From Limnoperna fortunei (lineage: Eukaryota > Mollusca > Bivalvia > Mytilida > Modiolidae), in contig OX104113.1 in the NCBI GenBank assembly GCA_944474755.1, forward strand, positions 55,200,074 to 55,264,073: a DNA stretch of 64,000 nucleotides, given 5' to 3'. The notes below the pieces were generated by a model. It was not told where the DNA came from, did not search any database, and worked only from the letters and a program-made list of their open reading frames with translations. Made by a program: the position numbers and the translations under genes. The first letter of the stretch is position 1. Each line of letters opens with the position of its first letter. Shown in pieces: positions 1-10,200 of the stretch.

Positions 1-1348
1 ATTTTCAATACATGAAATCTTTTTATTAATTTATTTAAATATATCTATGTTTTTAAACAATTGGACAGTGCACCATTTGGTTGGTCCTTAAAGGCATGAC
101 CTACTTTTACTTCAATATGACCTCATTTGGATTAGTATAGATCTTCTGGCGACAGTAGAAAAAGAGGGAGATAATAGAATTTTAATTAGATTATTTCCTC
201 TTTTTGTCCATATGGTTGCCATCACAGTACTTAGTTTAAGAAAATGTTATAAGGAGGCTTCTTTAAAACCACTTAATTAGTTGAAACCAAAGTATAAGAA
301 AACCAGCACCACCCAGAGCAGCACACATTTTTCACCACTGTTACTGATGTATTGGATCACTAAGCAGTCAGAGAAACCATAACTAGCCACAAGTCTGTGT
401 CACTGAGTACAGAAGTTATGTCATTACAGCCCCAGTTAGTTAAAATCAACCTGATGGTACCCGTGGTATTTGAATCTGCAACCTTTGTGTCAGCCAGTTA
501 TAGTAAAAAAAATAAACTGCGAGACAGATAGACGCCATCTAAAAATTTTAAAATTATCTGAAACAAAAAGATAAAATTAAAACATCTCCAATCTGTAGCA
601 TTGGTACTCGAAAATTGAATATAATTCTGAACAAAGTTCATTTTGGCATACATTTTTGTATACCCCTCATTTGAGCTGGGGTGTTCGTCTGTCTATCCCT
701 TACACTTTCTCTTATGCGCAACTCCTCCTTCACTCTTGAATGGAATTTCATGAAACTTACAAATCTTTGTCACATAGTACCATTGTGCACCTGATACTAG
801 TATTTAACATTTTGATCCAAATGATATTTGGGGTTTCCCATAGAAAAACATGGACTTAGTTATTCACATAAAGGGATAACCATCTCCACCAACTCCACCT
901 ACAGCACTGGATGGAATTTAATGAAACTTTCACAGAATCTGTCACATAATGCCATTGTGCACCTGATATTTAACAATTTGATCAGATTGATATCTGGGGT
1001 TTCCAATAGACAAACATGGACTTTGTTTTTGAAAAAATGAATAAAAATTTAAGATTTTTTAAATTTTAAATTTATCAAATTTGCATTTGATTAATTTGTC
1101 CGTGGACATGTTGCTCAAAGTCCAGTCCAGATTGTAGCATGCTGAAGTAAGGCTTGTGAGCAAGGAAAAAAGGGCTCCTTGGTAATATATTTGTGTAGTG
1201 TGTACACATAATGAAGGTGTTCATGACCGAAGGATTTTTTTTATTTTTAATAACTTTTCTTTAAATTCCTGCCTGTTGCAACACTGGTGATGTTGCTGGT
1301 CAGGTCTTACAAACACACTTTATGTTCTAAAAAAACTTTGCAACTAAC
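1..1348. other. AT-rich non-coding DNA, probably RyR intron, with a dispersed repeat
   Basis: No exon or credible protein is seen here. Because RyR exons begin at 6856 and the receptor is much longer than the part seen, this is most simply the upstream intron. Positions about 655-1030 hold two diverged monomers about 170 bp apart, each with a core like ATGGAATTT.ATGAAACTT followed by CATTGTGCACCTGATA. The first is preceded by a small hairpin (ACCCCTCATTTGAGCTGGGGT, about 662-682) and a GTCTGTC stretch. Related monomers recur near 11930-12030 and 25840-26060. Confidence 0.6.
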
Positions 1349-1385
1349 AAATTAAGAATTTGTAACTCAAGTTACAATTTTATGT

Positions 1386-1545
1386 TATTATTTTACTTAC
1401 CAAATGGACATATAACTATTAGGATTTCGGTCTCGGTTCAACCGTCTTTGACTCGCATATTACACAGGTGTTTTAAAACACCCTTCTAACTCAGAGTCTA
1501 CCCGTGTAATACTGCGCATGTTCCGTACGCGTACCCCTCAGTTTA
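1386..1545. repeat. DIRS inverted terminal repeat, left copy
   Basis: This 160-bp stretch is the reverse complement of 6600-6759 with only about two mismatches that I can find. It holds TTACTTACCAAATGGACATA near the outside and GTACGCGTACCCCTCAGTTTA on the inside. Outside it (1349-1385) lies left-specific sequence that is copied in inverted form only in the internal complementary region. Confidence 0.92.
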
Positions 1546-1613
1546 TCGGCGGAAACAAAACTAAAAGTTGTCTCCTAAGCTGAAACTTATCATAGGGGTG
1601 GCGGTGGGAAACT

Positions 1614-1716
1614 ATTTGGTAAGTAAAATAATAACATAAAATTGTAACTTGAGTTACAAATTCTTAATTTTATTAATATTATTTTACTTACCAAATGGAC
1701 ATATAACTATTAGGAT
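1614..1716. repeat. DIRS internal complementary region (ICR)
   Basis: The first about 59 bases are the reverse complement of the left outer end of the element (1349 to about 1407). The last about 51 are the reverse complement of the right outer end (about 6724-6774). The two parts meet at about 1664-1672, where a TTAATTT-like stretch is shared by both. This is the arrangement expected of a DIRS ICR, thought to template completion of the ends and circle formation. Confidence 0.92.
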
Positions 1717-1962
1717 ATGCTTACCCAAGCAATGAACTCCAAATAGCTGTGGTGGGTGGTGTCAAATGATAAAGTTTCTCTTCATCTATTCACCATTCAT
1801 TCCATTCATCCATTTCAATGAATTATAAAATAGCAGTATGTATTTACATTATGTTTGAAGTTAAGTTCATCATGATAAAAACTATCACCAAAATATCAAA
1901 CAAAACTTGTGACGAGCGACTCGCCGGAAATATTAACATCATAATACTGTATATAAACATTA

Positions 1963-3111
1963 TTAAACATTCTGTAAAACACTGACATCCAATACTTCTC
2001 TTAAGTAAAATCTACTAAAAGTAGATTCTAAACTCCAATCTGCAGAGTCTAAGACCTTCTGAACAGATGCACCTTTAAAGAAAGCCCATGAAGAGCCAAT
2101 AGCTCTTGTAGAATGAGCGTGAATGTTATTTCCATTTGTGATGTTCGCTTTAGAATAAGCTTCTTTTATAGTTTGCACAATCCAACTAGCAATAGTAGTT
2201 GCAGAAACAGGTTTATGTGGATCATTGATCGCCAAAAACAAACATCTTTTCTGTTCTTTTGAAAGTTTTTTCCGAAAAGAAGAAGTGCTGTCGAGATACT
2301 GTAAAAGACATCTTCTAGGATCTATTTCTATTTTGTCTGTATATGTAGGAACAAAGATTTTGGAACCGAAATGATTTTCTCTGTCTTGCTTAGCCAAACC
2401 TTGCCTAATGAACGTTATTCCTCTCTGTTGAATTCTCATGCTCTGTTCATCAACTCTTAAAGCCTGTAGATCACTACATCTCCTGAAAGTAGTAATTGCA
2501 GTTAAAAATACACATTTCAGAGTCAAATATTTCAAACTAATTTTATCAATTGGTTCAAAAGGACTGTTTGACAGTAAATCTAGTACCAAATGTAAATCCC
2601 ATTCTGGTAATAATTTTTTAATTGGTGGTCTGGAGTTGAAAACTCCTTTAATCAATCTTATAATATGGGGATGTTGACCTATTGGAAAATTATCAACTGT
2701 AGGCAAAACTGTTGATAACATAGATCTATAACCAGCAATGGTTCTATATTGTAAACCCTTCTCAAACAAAGATGACAAAAAATCTGCTGTTTGACTTAAA
2801 GAGATTGAATTGGGATCAATTTTCCTTGAATGACACCAGCTAATGAACTGTTTGAATTTGGAACCATAATCTTTTTGGGTTTCTTTCCGCCATGATGCGG
2901 ATAATAATTTTCTAGATTCCTCTGAAAATCCTTCTGACTTGTATCGTCTGTCGATAGAAGCCATGCAGTCAGACTGAAGACTTGTGGATCTGGATGATAA
3001 ATCTGAGTTTTGGGTTGACACAGTAACTCCGGAAACACTGGTAATCTGACTGGTATTGCTACAAGTAGTTGTAACAACTCCGGATACCAATGTCAGGCCA
3101 TTGTGGAGCAA
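1963..3111 (-). CDS. DIRS tyrosine recombinase (integrase)
   Basis: An open 382-residue frame. Residues about 72-155 form the N-terminal core-binding domain; residues about 165-375 form the catalytic domain. The catalytic set of the tyrosine recombinase family is visible: arginine in RCSDL (about R211), HSTR (H333, R336) and a tyrosine in FSRFYLRE (about Y369). In DIRS elements this enzyme inserts a circular DNA copy. The first 50-odd residues overlap the end of pol in another frame, so the true start may lie downstream of the first methionine. This is the only DIRS ORF here without a visible break, which suggests a fairly recent insertion. Whether it is expressed cannot be judged. Confidence 0.92.
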   Translation of the reverse strand: MLHNGLTLVSGVVTTTCSNTSQITSVSGVTVSTQNSDLSSRSTSLQSDCMASIDRRYKSEGFSEESRKLLSASWRKETQKDYGSKFKQFISWCHSRKIDPNSISLSQTADFLSSLFEKGLQYRTIAGYRSMLSTVLPTVDNFPIGQHPHIIRLIKGVFNSRPPIKKLLPEWDLHLVLDLLSNSPFEPIDKISLKYLTLKCVFLTAITTFRRCSDLQALRVDEQSMRIQQRGITFIRQGLAKQDRENHFGSKIFVPTYTDKIEIDPRRCLLQYLDSTSSFRKKLSKEQKRCLFLAINDPHKPVSATTIASWIVQTIKEAYSKANITNGNNIHAHSTRAIGSSWAFFKGASVQKVLDSADWSLESTFSRFYLREVLDVSVLQNV

Positions 3112-5038
3112 TCAGTAGAATCTGACAATGGAATTGCCTCATATATTGGATAACTTTGGGGATCATGAAAATCGGAGGGAAAGCATATGCATACATCCCC
3201 TCCCATGGAATTGACAGAGCATCTAGAGCTAGAGCTTCCTGATGAGGACTCCACGAACAAAAAATTTTTGTTTGTCGATTCTCTGCTGATGCAAATAAAT
3301 CGATCAAAGGATGTCCCCATTTCTGAAATAGAGTCTGAACTACTTGAGAGTTTAATGTTGATTCCGTAGGCAGAATATTTCTTCTGCTCAACTGATCGGC
3401 CAATATGTTCAATTTCCCCGCAATATGAGCTGCTTTCAATTGAATTTTGTTCTCTATTGCCAAATTCCAAAGATCCCAAGTTTGATAACAAAGTTGGGGA
3501 GATTTCGTGCCTCCTTGCTTGTTTATGTAACGAACAACTGTAGTATTGTCCGATCTGATCAAGACTGCCTTCCCTTTGACCTGAGGCAGAAAGTGTTTCA
3601 AAGTCAAATACACTGCTTCCATTTCCAAACAATTTATATGACGCTTGCTCTGAGACTGTGTCCAAAGCCCCTGAAAAATTTTCTCCCCCATAAAACCTCC
3701 AAAACCTGTTTTTGAAGCATCGGTTGTTATGGTCACAGTGGTTTTTGGAAATTGAAAAGATTGGCCTTTCAGCGTGTTTGCTGAATTGTTCCACCACAAA
3801 AGATGGGATTTCAGATGTGGTGTAACAGGGATCAGTATTGATAGGTCGAGTGAACTTGGAGTCCAGAAACTCAATAAATGAAGTTGAATCGGTCTCATAT
3901 ATAGGCGTGCATTGGGAATCATTTGAATGCATGAGGCCATTATTCCTAGCAAACGAAGAAACAACAACACTGACGCTTTCTGGTCCTGTGTTAATTCTTT
4001 GATTGCTTGTAATAACTTCTCTATTCTTTCCGATGTTGGAAAAACCAACCCCTTGTCTAGCTGAAACTGTCCCCCCAGGTAGACTAGAGACTGTGTGGGA
4101 ATCAGAGATGATTTCTCTTGGTTTACAAGAAACCCTAGAGCTTGTAACAAATCCAGACATTTTTCTCGATCTTTCAACAGTTGGTTTTTGTCTTGATTGA
4201 CTACTAACCAATCGTCGAGATATACTGCAAGTCTTATCCCCAGAGTTCTGAGATATGCTGCCACTACTGAAACTACCTTTGTGAACACTCGAGGAGCTGA
4301 TGTCGGGCCGAAACAAAGAACTTTGAATTGGTAACTTTGATTTTGTATAGAAAACCTTAGAAACTTCCTGTGTTTTGGAAATATTGGAATGTGGAGATAT
4401 GCGTCGCTTAAATCGAGAGATATTGCCCAATCTCCTGTTTTCACTAAATTTAGAACTTTTGCAAACGTGTCCATTTTGAAATGAGTTTTCTTGAGATACC
4501 GGTTGAGGGGTTTGAGATTTATCACCGATCTCATTTTGCCATTTTTCTTGGGTATCAGAAAGAAGGTACTGTAGAAACCTATTTCTATCTCCGCTTTTGG
4601 GACTTGTTCTATTGCATCTTTTTGAAACAAAGAATCTACTTCTTGAACCAAAAGTTCTATATCATTTGAAGATGCGATGGTAGTTCTTACTCCCGTCTGA
4701 AAAGGTTTTTGAACGAATTCTAGCTTGTAGCCCTCTCTGATAATTGACAAAACCCACTGATCGTCTGTTATCTTTTCCCAATTTTCTAGGAAAAATCTCA
4801 AACGACCCCCGACTGGTATCTCGGACTGATTCTGAAATAGATTTACCTGAATTTCTGAGTCAGCTACTGTCCTTCTTGGGGATCCGAAAAGAACCCCAAC
4901 TACCAGTACCAGATTTCTTGTCTTTGTCTTTCTTCTCCTCTTTATTCTTGTATGTGTCCTTCTGTGAAGCTCTAGGAGTAATCTTAGTAGAAGGCTTGTT
5001 ATAATGTGCATTACTATAAATGTCATTACGATTTGCAT
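2796..5038 (-). pseudogene. DIRS pol: reverse transcriptase, RNase H and methyltransferase-like domain, frameshifted
   Basis: The main frame (5038 to 3059) has the reverse transcriptase domain at residues about 120-330, with INLKPLN, LDLSDAYLHI, FGPTSAPR and the active site YLDD (273-276). RNase H follows at about 435-550, with acidic residues D440, E472, D497 and D548. Next comes the DIRS methyltransferase-like region, starting at IDLFAS and including AFPP. The frame stops soon after APQWPD. The conserved continuation of that domain (LLQLLV to about LTAWLLS) lies in the next frame down to about 2900, so a single-base-type frameshift is inferred near 3085-3092. The first about 55 residues overlap the gag C-terminus and are probably not translated as pol. 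It makes the cDNA copy of the element. Confidence 0.9.
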
Positions 5039-6513
5039 TATAACTATTGTTGTTACTCATAACTCTTGGTGCTTTGTTAGGATAATTATCTGACCTAATA
5101 TTAGATTCGACTTTTCTCTTAGTAGAAAGTTCAGGCAATAACTCAACCAATTGTTCTCGTTGTTCCTTCCTTTTCTCCAGCTTTTCCTCTAAGCCTTTCC
5201 CAAATACACCTTCCCCAGACAGAGGTAAATATATAACTTAGTCTGAATATCGCCTAAAGTGTTTAAACCTGAATCAGAAGCTGCTACTTTCCTTCGGATC
5301 ATGTGAGCAAATGCACCCGTCCTGCCGAACTGATCTAACGATTTCATAGAAATCGAAAAAATGTCATTTACAGACTGAAGTGTCTCTTCACTCACATTTT
5401 CATTGCCTAATTTATTGATTAAAGATGCCAAGGCATTCTGTAAATATAGAACAGAAATAATTCCCATTCTAGAAGCCATTTGAGTTTGGTAACCTAAACG
5501 TTCTACCTGTTTTAAAGGTTGTGAAAAGAGCTGTTTCTGTTTTTCCCAGTTCTTCACTGCTTTCATCCCATGTCGTGCCTTAATCATAGGTTCTAAAATA
5601 TCATCTAAACTAGGAACCTGTAAAAATTCAGTAGCACTGTCATTTATAGGAAAACAAGAGCGATATTCGTCTCTAAAAGAAGAAAGTTTCTCTGGATACT
5701 TAGTTCTCCACGAGTTTTCCAAAACTTTCACTTGAGCTTCGTCTAAAAGTAAGCCCTGAGCTTTTTCAGACTCAGAAGTATCATCTTGCTTAAAAATTTT
5801 AGAAAGTACATTAATCTTATCTGATCTCTTGTTAACAGATTCATTTTGTTCTGGATTAGATTTAGAAGTACAAGTAACAGTTTGTGAAGGCTGAACATCA
5901 CTCAAAAATCTACTAAACCTTTCAGTTTTTCTAAATAAAGTTTGAGAAGTCACTTTAGGACTTTTACTAGTATTAGATACATTATCTGACTCTTCATCAT
6001 TGTCTGAACATAGCCCTAATAAATCTGATTTCTCCCTTCTAGAAGGTTGAATAGAAATTTCAGATTGAACATCAAAATCTCTATTTCTAGAGATACGTGG
6101 ACTGCCCAAATCTTCGTCAAAGTTTGGCTCCAACGGTATCAGTGGTCTACGCACTCCCGAAGAGTCGTTATCCACATTTAGCTCATGCTGCGTGGCTAAA
6201 CCACCAGGCTGAGAGCGAGAAGAGACATTACTATTACCAGTCGTCGCTGCACCTCCCGAAACAGCGGTACTAGACTGTTTTACCAACAAATTGAATATTT
6301 TATCAAATTTTTCATCAAACCTTTCTTCCAAGGCGTATAAATCTTTGTCTCCAACTCTGCTGTTTTGGATACTCTTTTCTTTTTCTTTGGGGCAACATGT
6401 TTGTCCAGTTTGTCCGAAGTTGCCTCCAAGTTTCTTTCATGAGTTACCGACCTGTTTTCGGTATTGTCGTAATTACTGTCGTAATTGTCATCCGAACGGA
6501 TAGAATCATCCAT
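4860..6513 (-). pseudogene. DIRS gag-like ORF, broken into three frames
   Basis: No enzyme domain is seen; position and composition fit a DIRS ORF1 (gag). The first part starts at the methionine at 6513, is rich in Asp, Asn and Lys, and ends in its own frame at 6280. A second frame takes over within 6280-6331 and runs to 5189; it holds coiled-coil-like and Ser-rich stretches. A third frame from about 5230 to 4860 carries a basic, Asn/Lys-rich tail. The second break lies in a TATATA tract near 5228-5236, where gain of an AT pair would explain it. The breaks could be mutations or, less likely, assembly errors. Identity rests on position, so function is inferred. Confidence 0.75.
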
Positions 6514-6599
6514 TATAAAAATAATAAAGTTTGAACGAAGTTCAAAAAACAAAAAACAAAAAAGTCAAAAAGACGACTAGTTTTGTTGACGCCGAAAAT

Positions 6600-6759
6600 T
6601 AAACTGAGGGGTACGCGTACGGAACATCCGCAGTATTACACGGGTAGACTCTGAGTTAGAAGGGTGTTTTAAAACACCTGTGTAATATGCGAGTCAAAGA
6701 CGGTTGAACCGAGAACGAAATCCTAATAGTTATATGTCCATTTGGTAAGTAAAATAATA
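6600..6759. repeat. DIRS inverted terminal repeat, right copy
   Basis: Inverted partner of 1386-1545, about 160 bp, near identical. On the + strand it contains TTTGGTAAGTAAAAT, a good match to a 5' splice donor (G|GTAAGT at about 6744), facing the RyR direction. Confidence 0.9.
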
Positions 6760-6855
6760 TTAATAAAATTAAACTGAATTCTTGGCTGTGAAAGCATTCT
6801 TCTTATTTAGTTTGTGTTATTTGAACTTTAACAATTGTATGTTCCCTATTTGTAG

Positions 6856-7230
6856 GTAACGAGAACACCTGTGGAAGGAGGAGAGGATGATAGTAATGAT
6901 GATTCTGGAAATGTGACAGAGGCTGTGGAAGATATTTTTGATGAAATAGTAGTAATGGAAAGCGACATTTATTTTAGGGAATACATGATGCAGATTCTTG
7001 CCATCTGTCATAGCATCATATCATTTTCAATGCTTATAGCTTACTATTGTCTAAAAGTGCCTTTAGTTATATTTAAACGTGAGAAAGAGATTGCTCGTAA
7101 GTTGGAATTTGAAGGACTATGGGTTGCTGAGCAGCCAGGTGATGATGACATAAAAGCACATTGGGACAAGTTAGTTCTCAGTACGCAGTCATTTCCAGAA
7201 AGTTATTGGGACAAATTTGTTAAAAAGAAG
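6856..7230 (+). CDS. RyR: RyR exon a (acidic loop, S2 helix and S2-S3 linker)
   Basis: Acceptor TTTGTAG before 6856; donor GTAATT after 7230; 375 nt, both ends in phase 0. It encodes an acidic Asp/Glu/Asn-rich cytosolic-loop segment, then [31 protein letters not shown] and a W..Y-rich linker ending WDKFVKKK. Vertebrate RyRs have the matching [14 protein letters not shown] block. Confidence 0.96.
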
Positions 7231-10200
7231 GTAATTGTTATTGTACTTATTGCTATTCATTAGGGAATCATTAAATGGGCAGGCACACACTATGTCAATA
7301 CTCTACGAAGTGCATTTTCTGGTTCCTCTGAAAGGTGCAAATGACAAAAACACAAAAACTCTGTATTCTCAAAATAACTTTTTCTAAAACCACAAATAGT
7401 ATACCATGAAATCAAATGAATCCACAGTTTTGGCAAGATTTTCAAAAGTCATGTAATACATGTAATTATTAAAAGCTTCTCTACCAAACATTTTGGAACA
7501 AATTATAAATTTATGTTAAACGTGTTTGAAATTTATAAAAACCTATGTTCTTTATGTACATGATATTTGAATAAAAATTTATTTAATTATAGCTGTAAAT
7601 TTCTGCCTGAAAGAGGGAAAAAACTGATGGCACAAGTAGCTTTTAATAAAAAAAAGAAAAGATTTTTTTCTGAAATACATGTGTTTGAAATTTATAAAAA
7701 CCTATTTTCTTTATGTACATGATATTTGAATAAAAAATGTATTTAATTATAGCTGTAAATTTCTGCCTGAAAGAGGGAAAAAAACTGATGCCACAAGTAG
7801 CTTTAAATAAAAAAAAAGAAAAGATTTTTTTCTGAAATGCATGTAGTATAGATATTTTTTACTTGATTATTAGTATTTTGTGCATGTCAATTATGTTTCC
7901 TTGTTCACCTGGTTGTAAAGATCAGTTAAAGGCTTGGCCTCTGACTCGGATTGTAATGTGAGCTATTGTCATCACTTTGTATTCATTGTCATTCTCATTA
8001 GTGCCAGCTGTGTAGTCTGTAAACTTTAACATTTCAATCTTCTTATCTGAAGTTAAACCACTGGTCCATTTCAAACCAAAGTTGGTCAAAATACTCATTT
8101 GATGGTCCATTAAAAGTTTGTTTTTTATTCTGATCAGAAAATCAAAATGACTGCCACTTTGGGAAAATGTTTTAAAATCTTCTCTTCTGAAACCAGTGAA
8201 CCAATTAAAACAAATCTTATCACCAGTATGCATTGAAAGGTCCTGGAAAAAGTTTTTTTTTATGACAATTAACATTCAAAATGGCCAGCACAGCAGGACC
8301 ATATGTGAAAATTATTCCAATGCCTACTTCACAGAAACTGCAAAGCTGGTTGAGTCATATTGATATGTTAATTTTTATCATATGGTTCCCTTAAAAATTC
8401 ATGTTTGTTTTTTTATATCTGAAATTCAAGATGGCTGCTATTGTAGGAATTAATTTAGCATAGAAATCTATGGAAAAAAGTTTCAAATAGCTTCATTCCT
8501 ATCTGATTTGATTCAGTTAAATGCCAAACAGCAATAGGTGTGCTGGATGGTCTCAACAAAGATAATGTTGTTTATGCCAGTAGAAAGTTGAAAATAACAT
8601 ATTGAAATTTGATGGAACATCAATCTTATTTAAAACTTTGTCTTTTGCTTGCTTCTCTTTTGTTTTTTGTCACAGCATGGAAAATTAAGCATAACCCTGT
8701 TGCAAATGAATGTTGAAGCATTTGAATAAACCGATAATATTGCAGCTCAATAATGGGGTTCGTTTTGAAACAAGTGTTGTTTCTGTTAAATACACTCTAT
8801 ATTAGACTGACTTCCATAAGTCTTCCTATATTGAAACATGGAATACCACTGATCTTACAGATGATGGGAATAGAACTTAAGTGGTCACCACTTTTCAACT
8901 CACCTGACCCAGCTATTTTCATCACCACATCTGTTGTGGTTGTCCATTAACTTCTTTCATTTCAAATTTCTTCTAAAAGAATCACTTAATGCTGATCAAA
9001 TATTTGACATGCTGCTAAGGCTATAATGCATTCTAATTGGCTGAAATTTAGAAAATCTTCTTACAAACCAGTTGGTTATTGATATTGTGGAATAATTCCT
9101 TGGACATACAAAGTTCCAAGATGACCTCCAACATGGAACATAGCTTAACAAAAGCTTCCTTTCATATACTATTCCATTTGAAAGTCAGCATGTCTGTGTA
9201 ATGCATTTTGATTAGCTGAATTTTAAAATAAGTTTTCAGCAGAAATGAATCCAGGATACTTGTCTTATTTTTTTGTTGAGTTTTTCTGTACCTTTAGTGC
9301 CATTTATAAATTCAAGATGGATTTCATTATAGAGCATCGCTTAGCATAGAAACCATGTAAAATTTATATATCACCAGTACCTACAGTACTGGTTTCAATC
9401 TGGAAAGGAGGCCTGGGTAGAGTTAGTCTACTACTGATCACCTCTGGTCTGTCAACACTGAGATTGCGGGTTTGAGCTTCACAGTGGACAGGTTTTGTAA
9501 AATTTTGTGTATTTTTTACACATGAAATTCAACCAAGTACCTTGGTAGACAGCTGTGTTTTCTAGAACTTAATATATATGAACTTCCTAAAAATATTATA
9601 TGGTAGACTATTGATTGAAAGTAGAATCCTTTTAAATTAAAAACTACATCATTGTTAATGTCCAGAAATGTATCCCTAATAACATATCAATCCGGTAATA
9701 CAAGTTTCCACTTCATGATATGTTTCAGGCAAAATGTGAAATCAAATCCTGCATCATTACATATCAATGCTTTCAGTCGAATTAAAAAATAATCTACTTT
9801 CATGAAGATAAAAATTTTAATTGTTTGATGAAAAATGTTTTTCACATACTTAGTACTCAGATCAAAAGTGAGTTTTACTGAAACTTCACAGAAAGATTGC
9901 ATATGTATTGAAGTTATGCACCTGCTATTATGAAATTGTTCCTGGAATTTTTTCTTAATTTTTCAGACTTAGGAATACAATGCATATTTTGTGTAATCGA
10001 CTCCTACTACATTTTTGGGTAGGTTGTGTAGCAAACTTTCCCCTTGCTAACACTCAAATACATAAAAACTACTGCGACCGGCGTGTAATAATAACTTTAC
10101 GCTTGTAAAATATAGATCACATTGGAAAAATATATCAATTACATGAATCGGTGCACCACATTTATCTTGAACAACTTTACTATACATGTCCTTTTGTATT

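Larger units (their letters stand above)
1349..6774 (-). mobile_element. DIRS-type tyrosine-recombinase retrotransposon, structurally complete
   Basis: The element reads right to left. Order on the - strand: terminal repeat, gag-like ORF, reverse transcriptase/RNase H with a DIRS methyltransferase-like region, tyrosine recombinase, internal complementary region, inverted terminal repeat. This order and the terminal structure define the DIRS-1 group, which integrates as a circle by recombinase and leaves no target duplication; none is seen here. Coding capacity is damaged: two frame breaks in gag and one in pol, while the recombinase ORF is open. It lies antisense to RyR in an intron, and its right end is about 80 bp before the splice acceptor at 6856. 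The outer limits are uncertain by a few bases, because both ends share an AATTAA-like stretch. Confidence 0.93.

Noticed and set aside
3093..4430. Long Ser-rich frame on the - strand
   Set aside because: It is a shadow of the DIRS pol frame, and the pol frame has all catalytic motifs.
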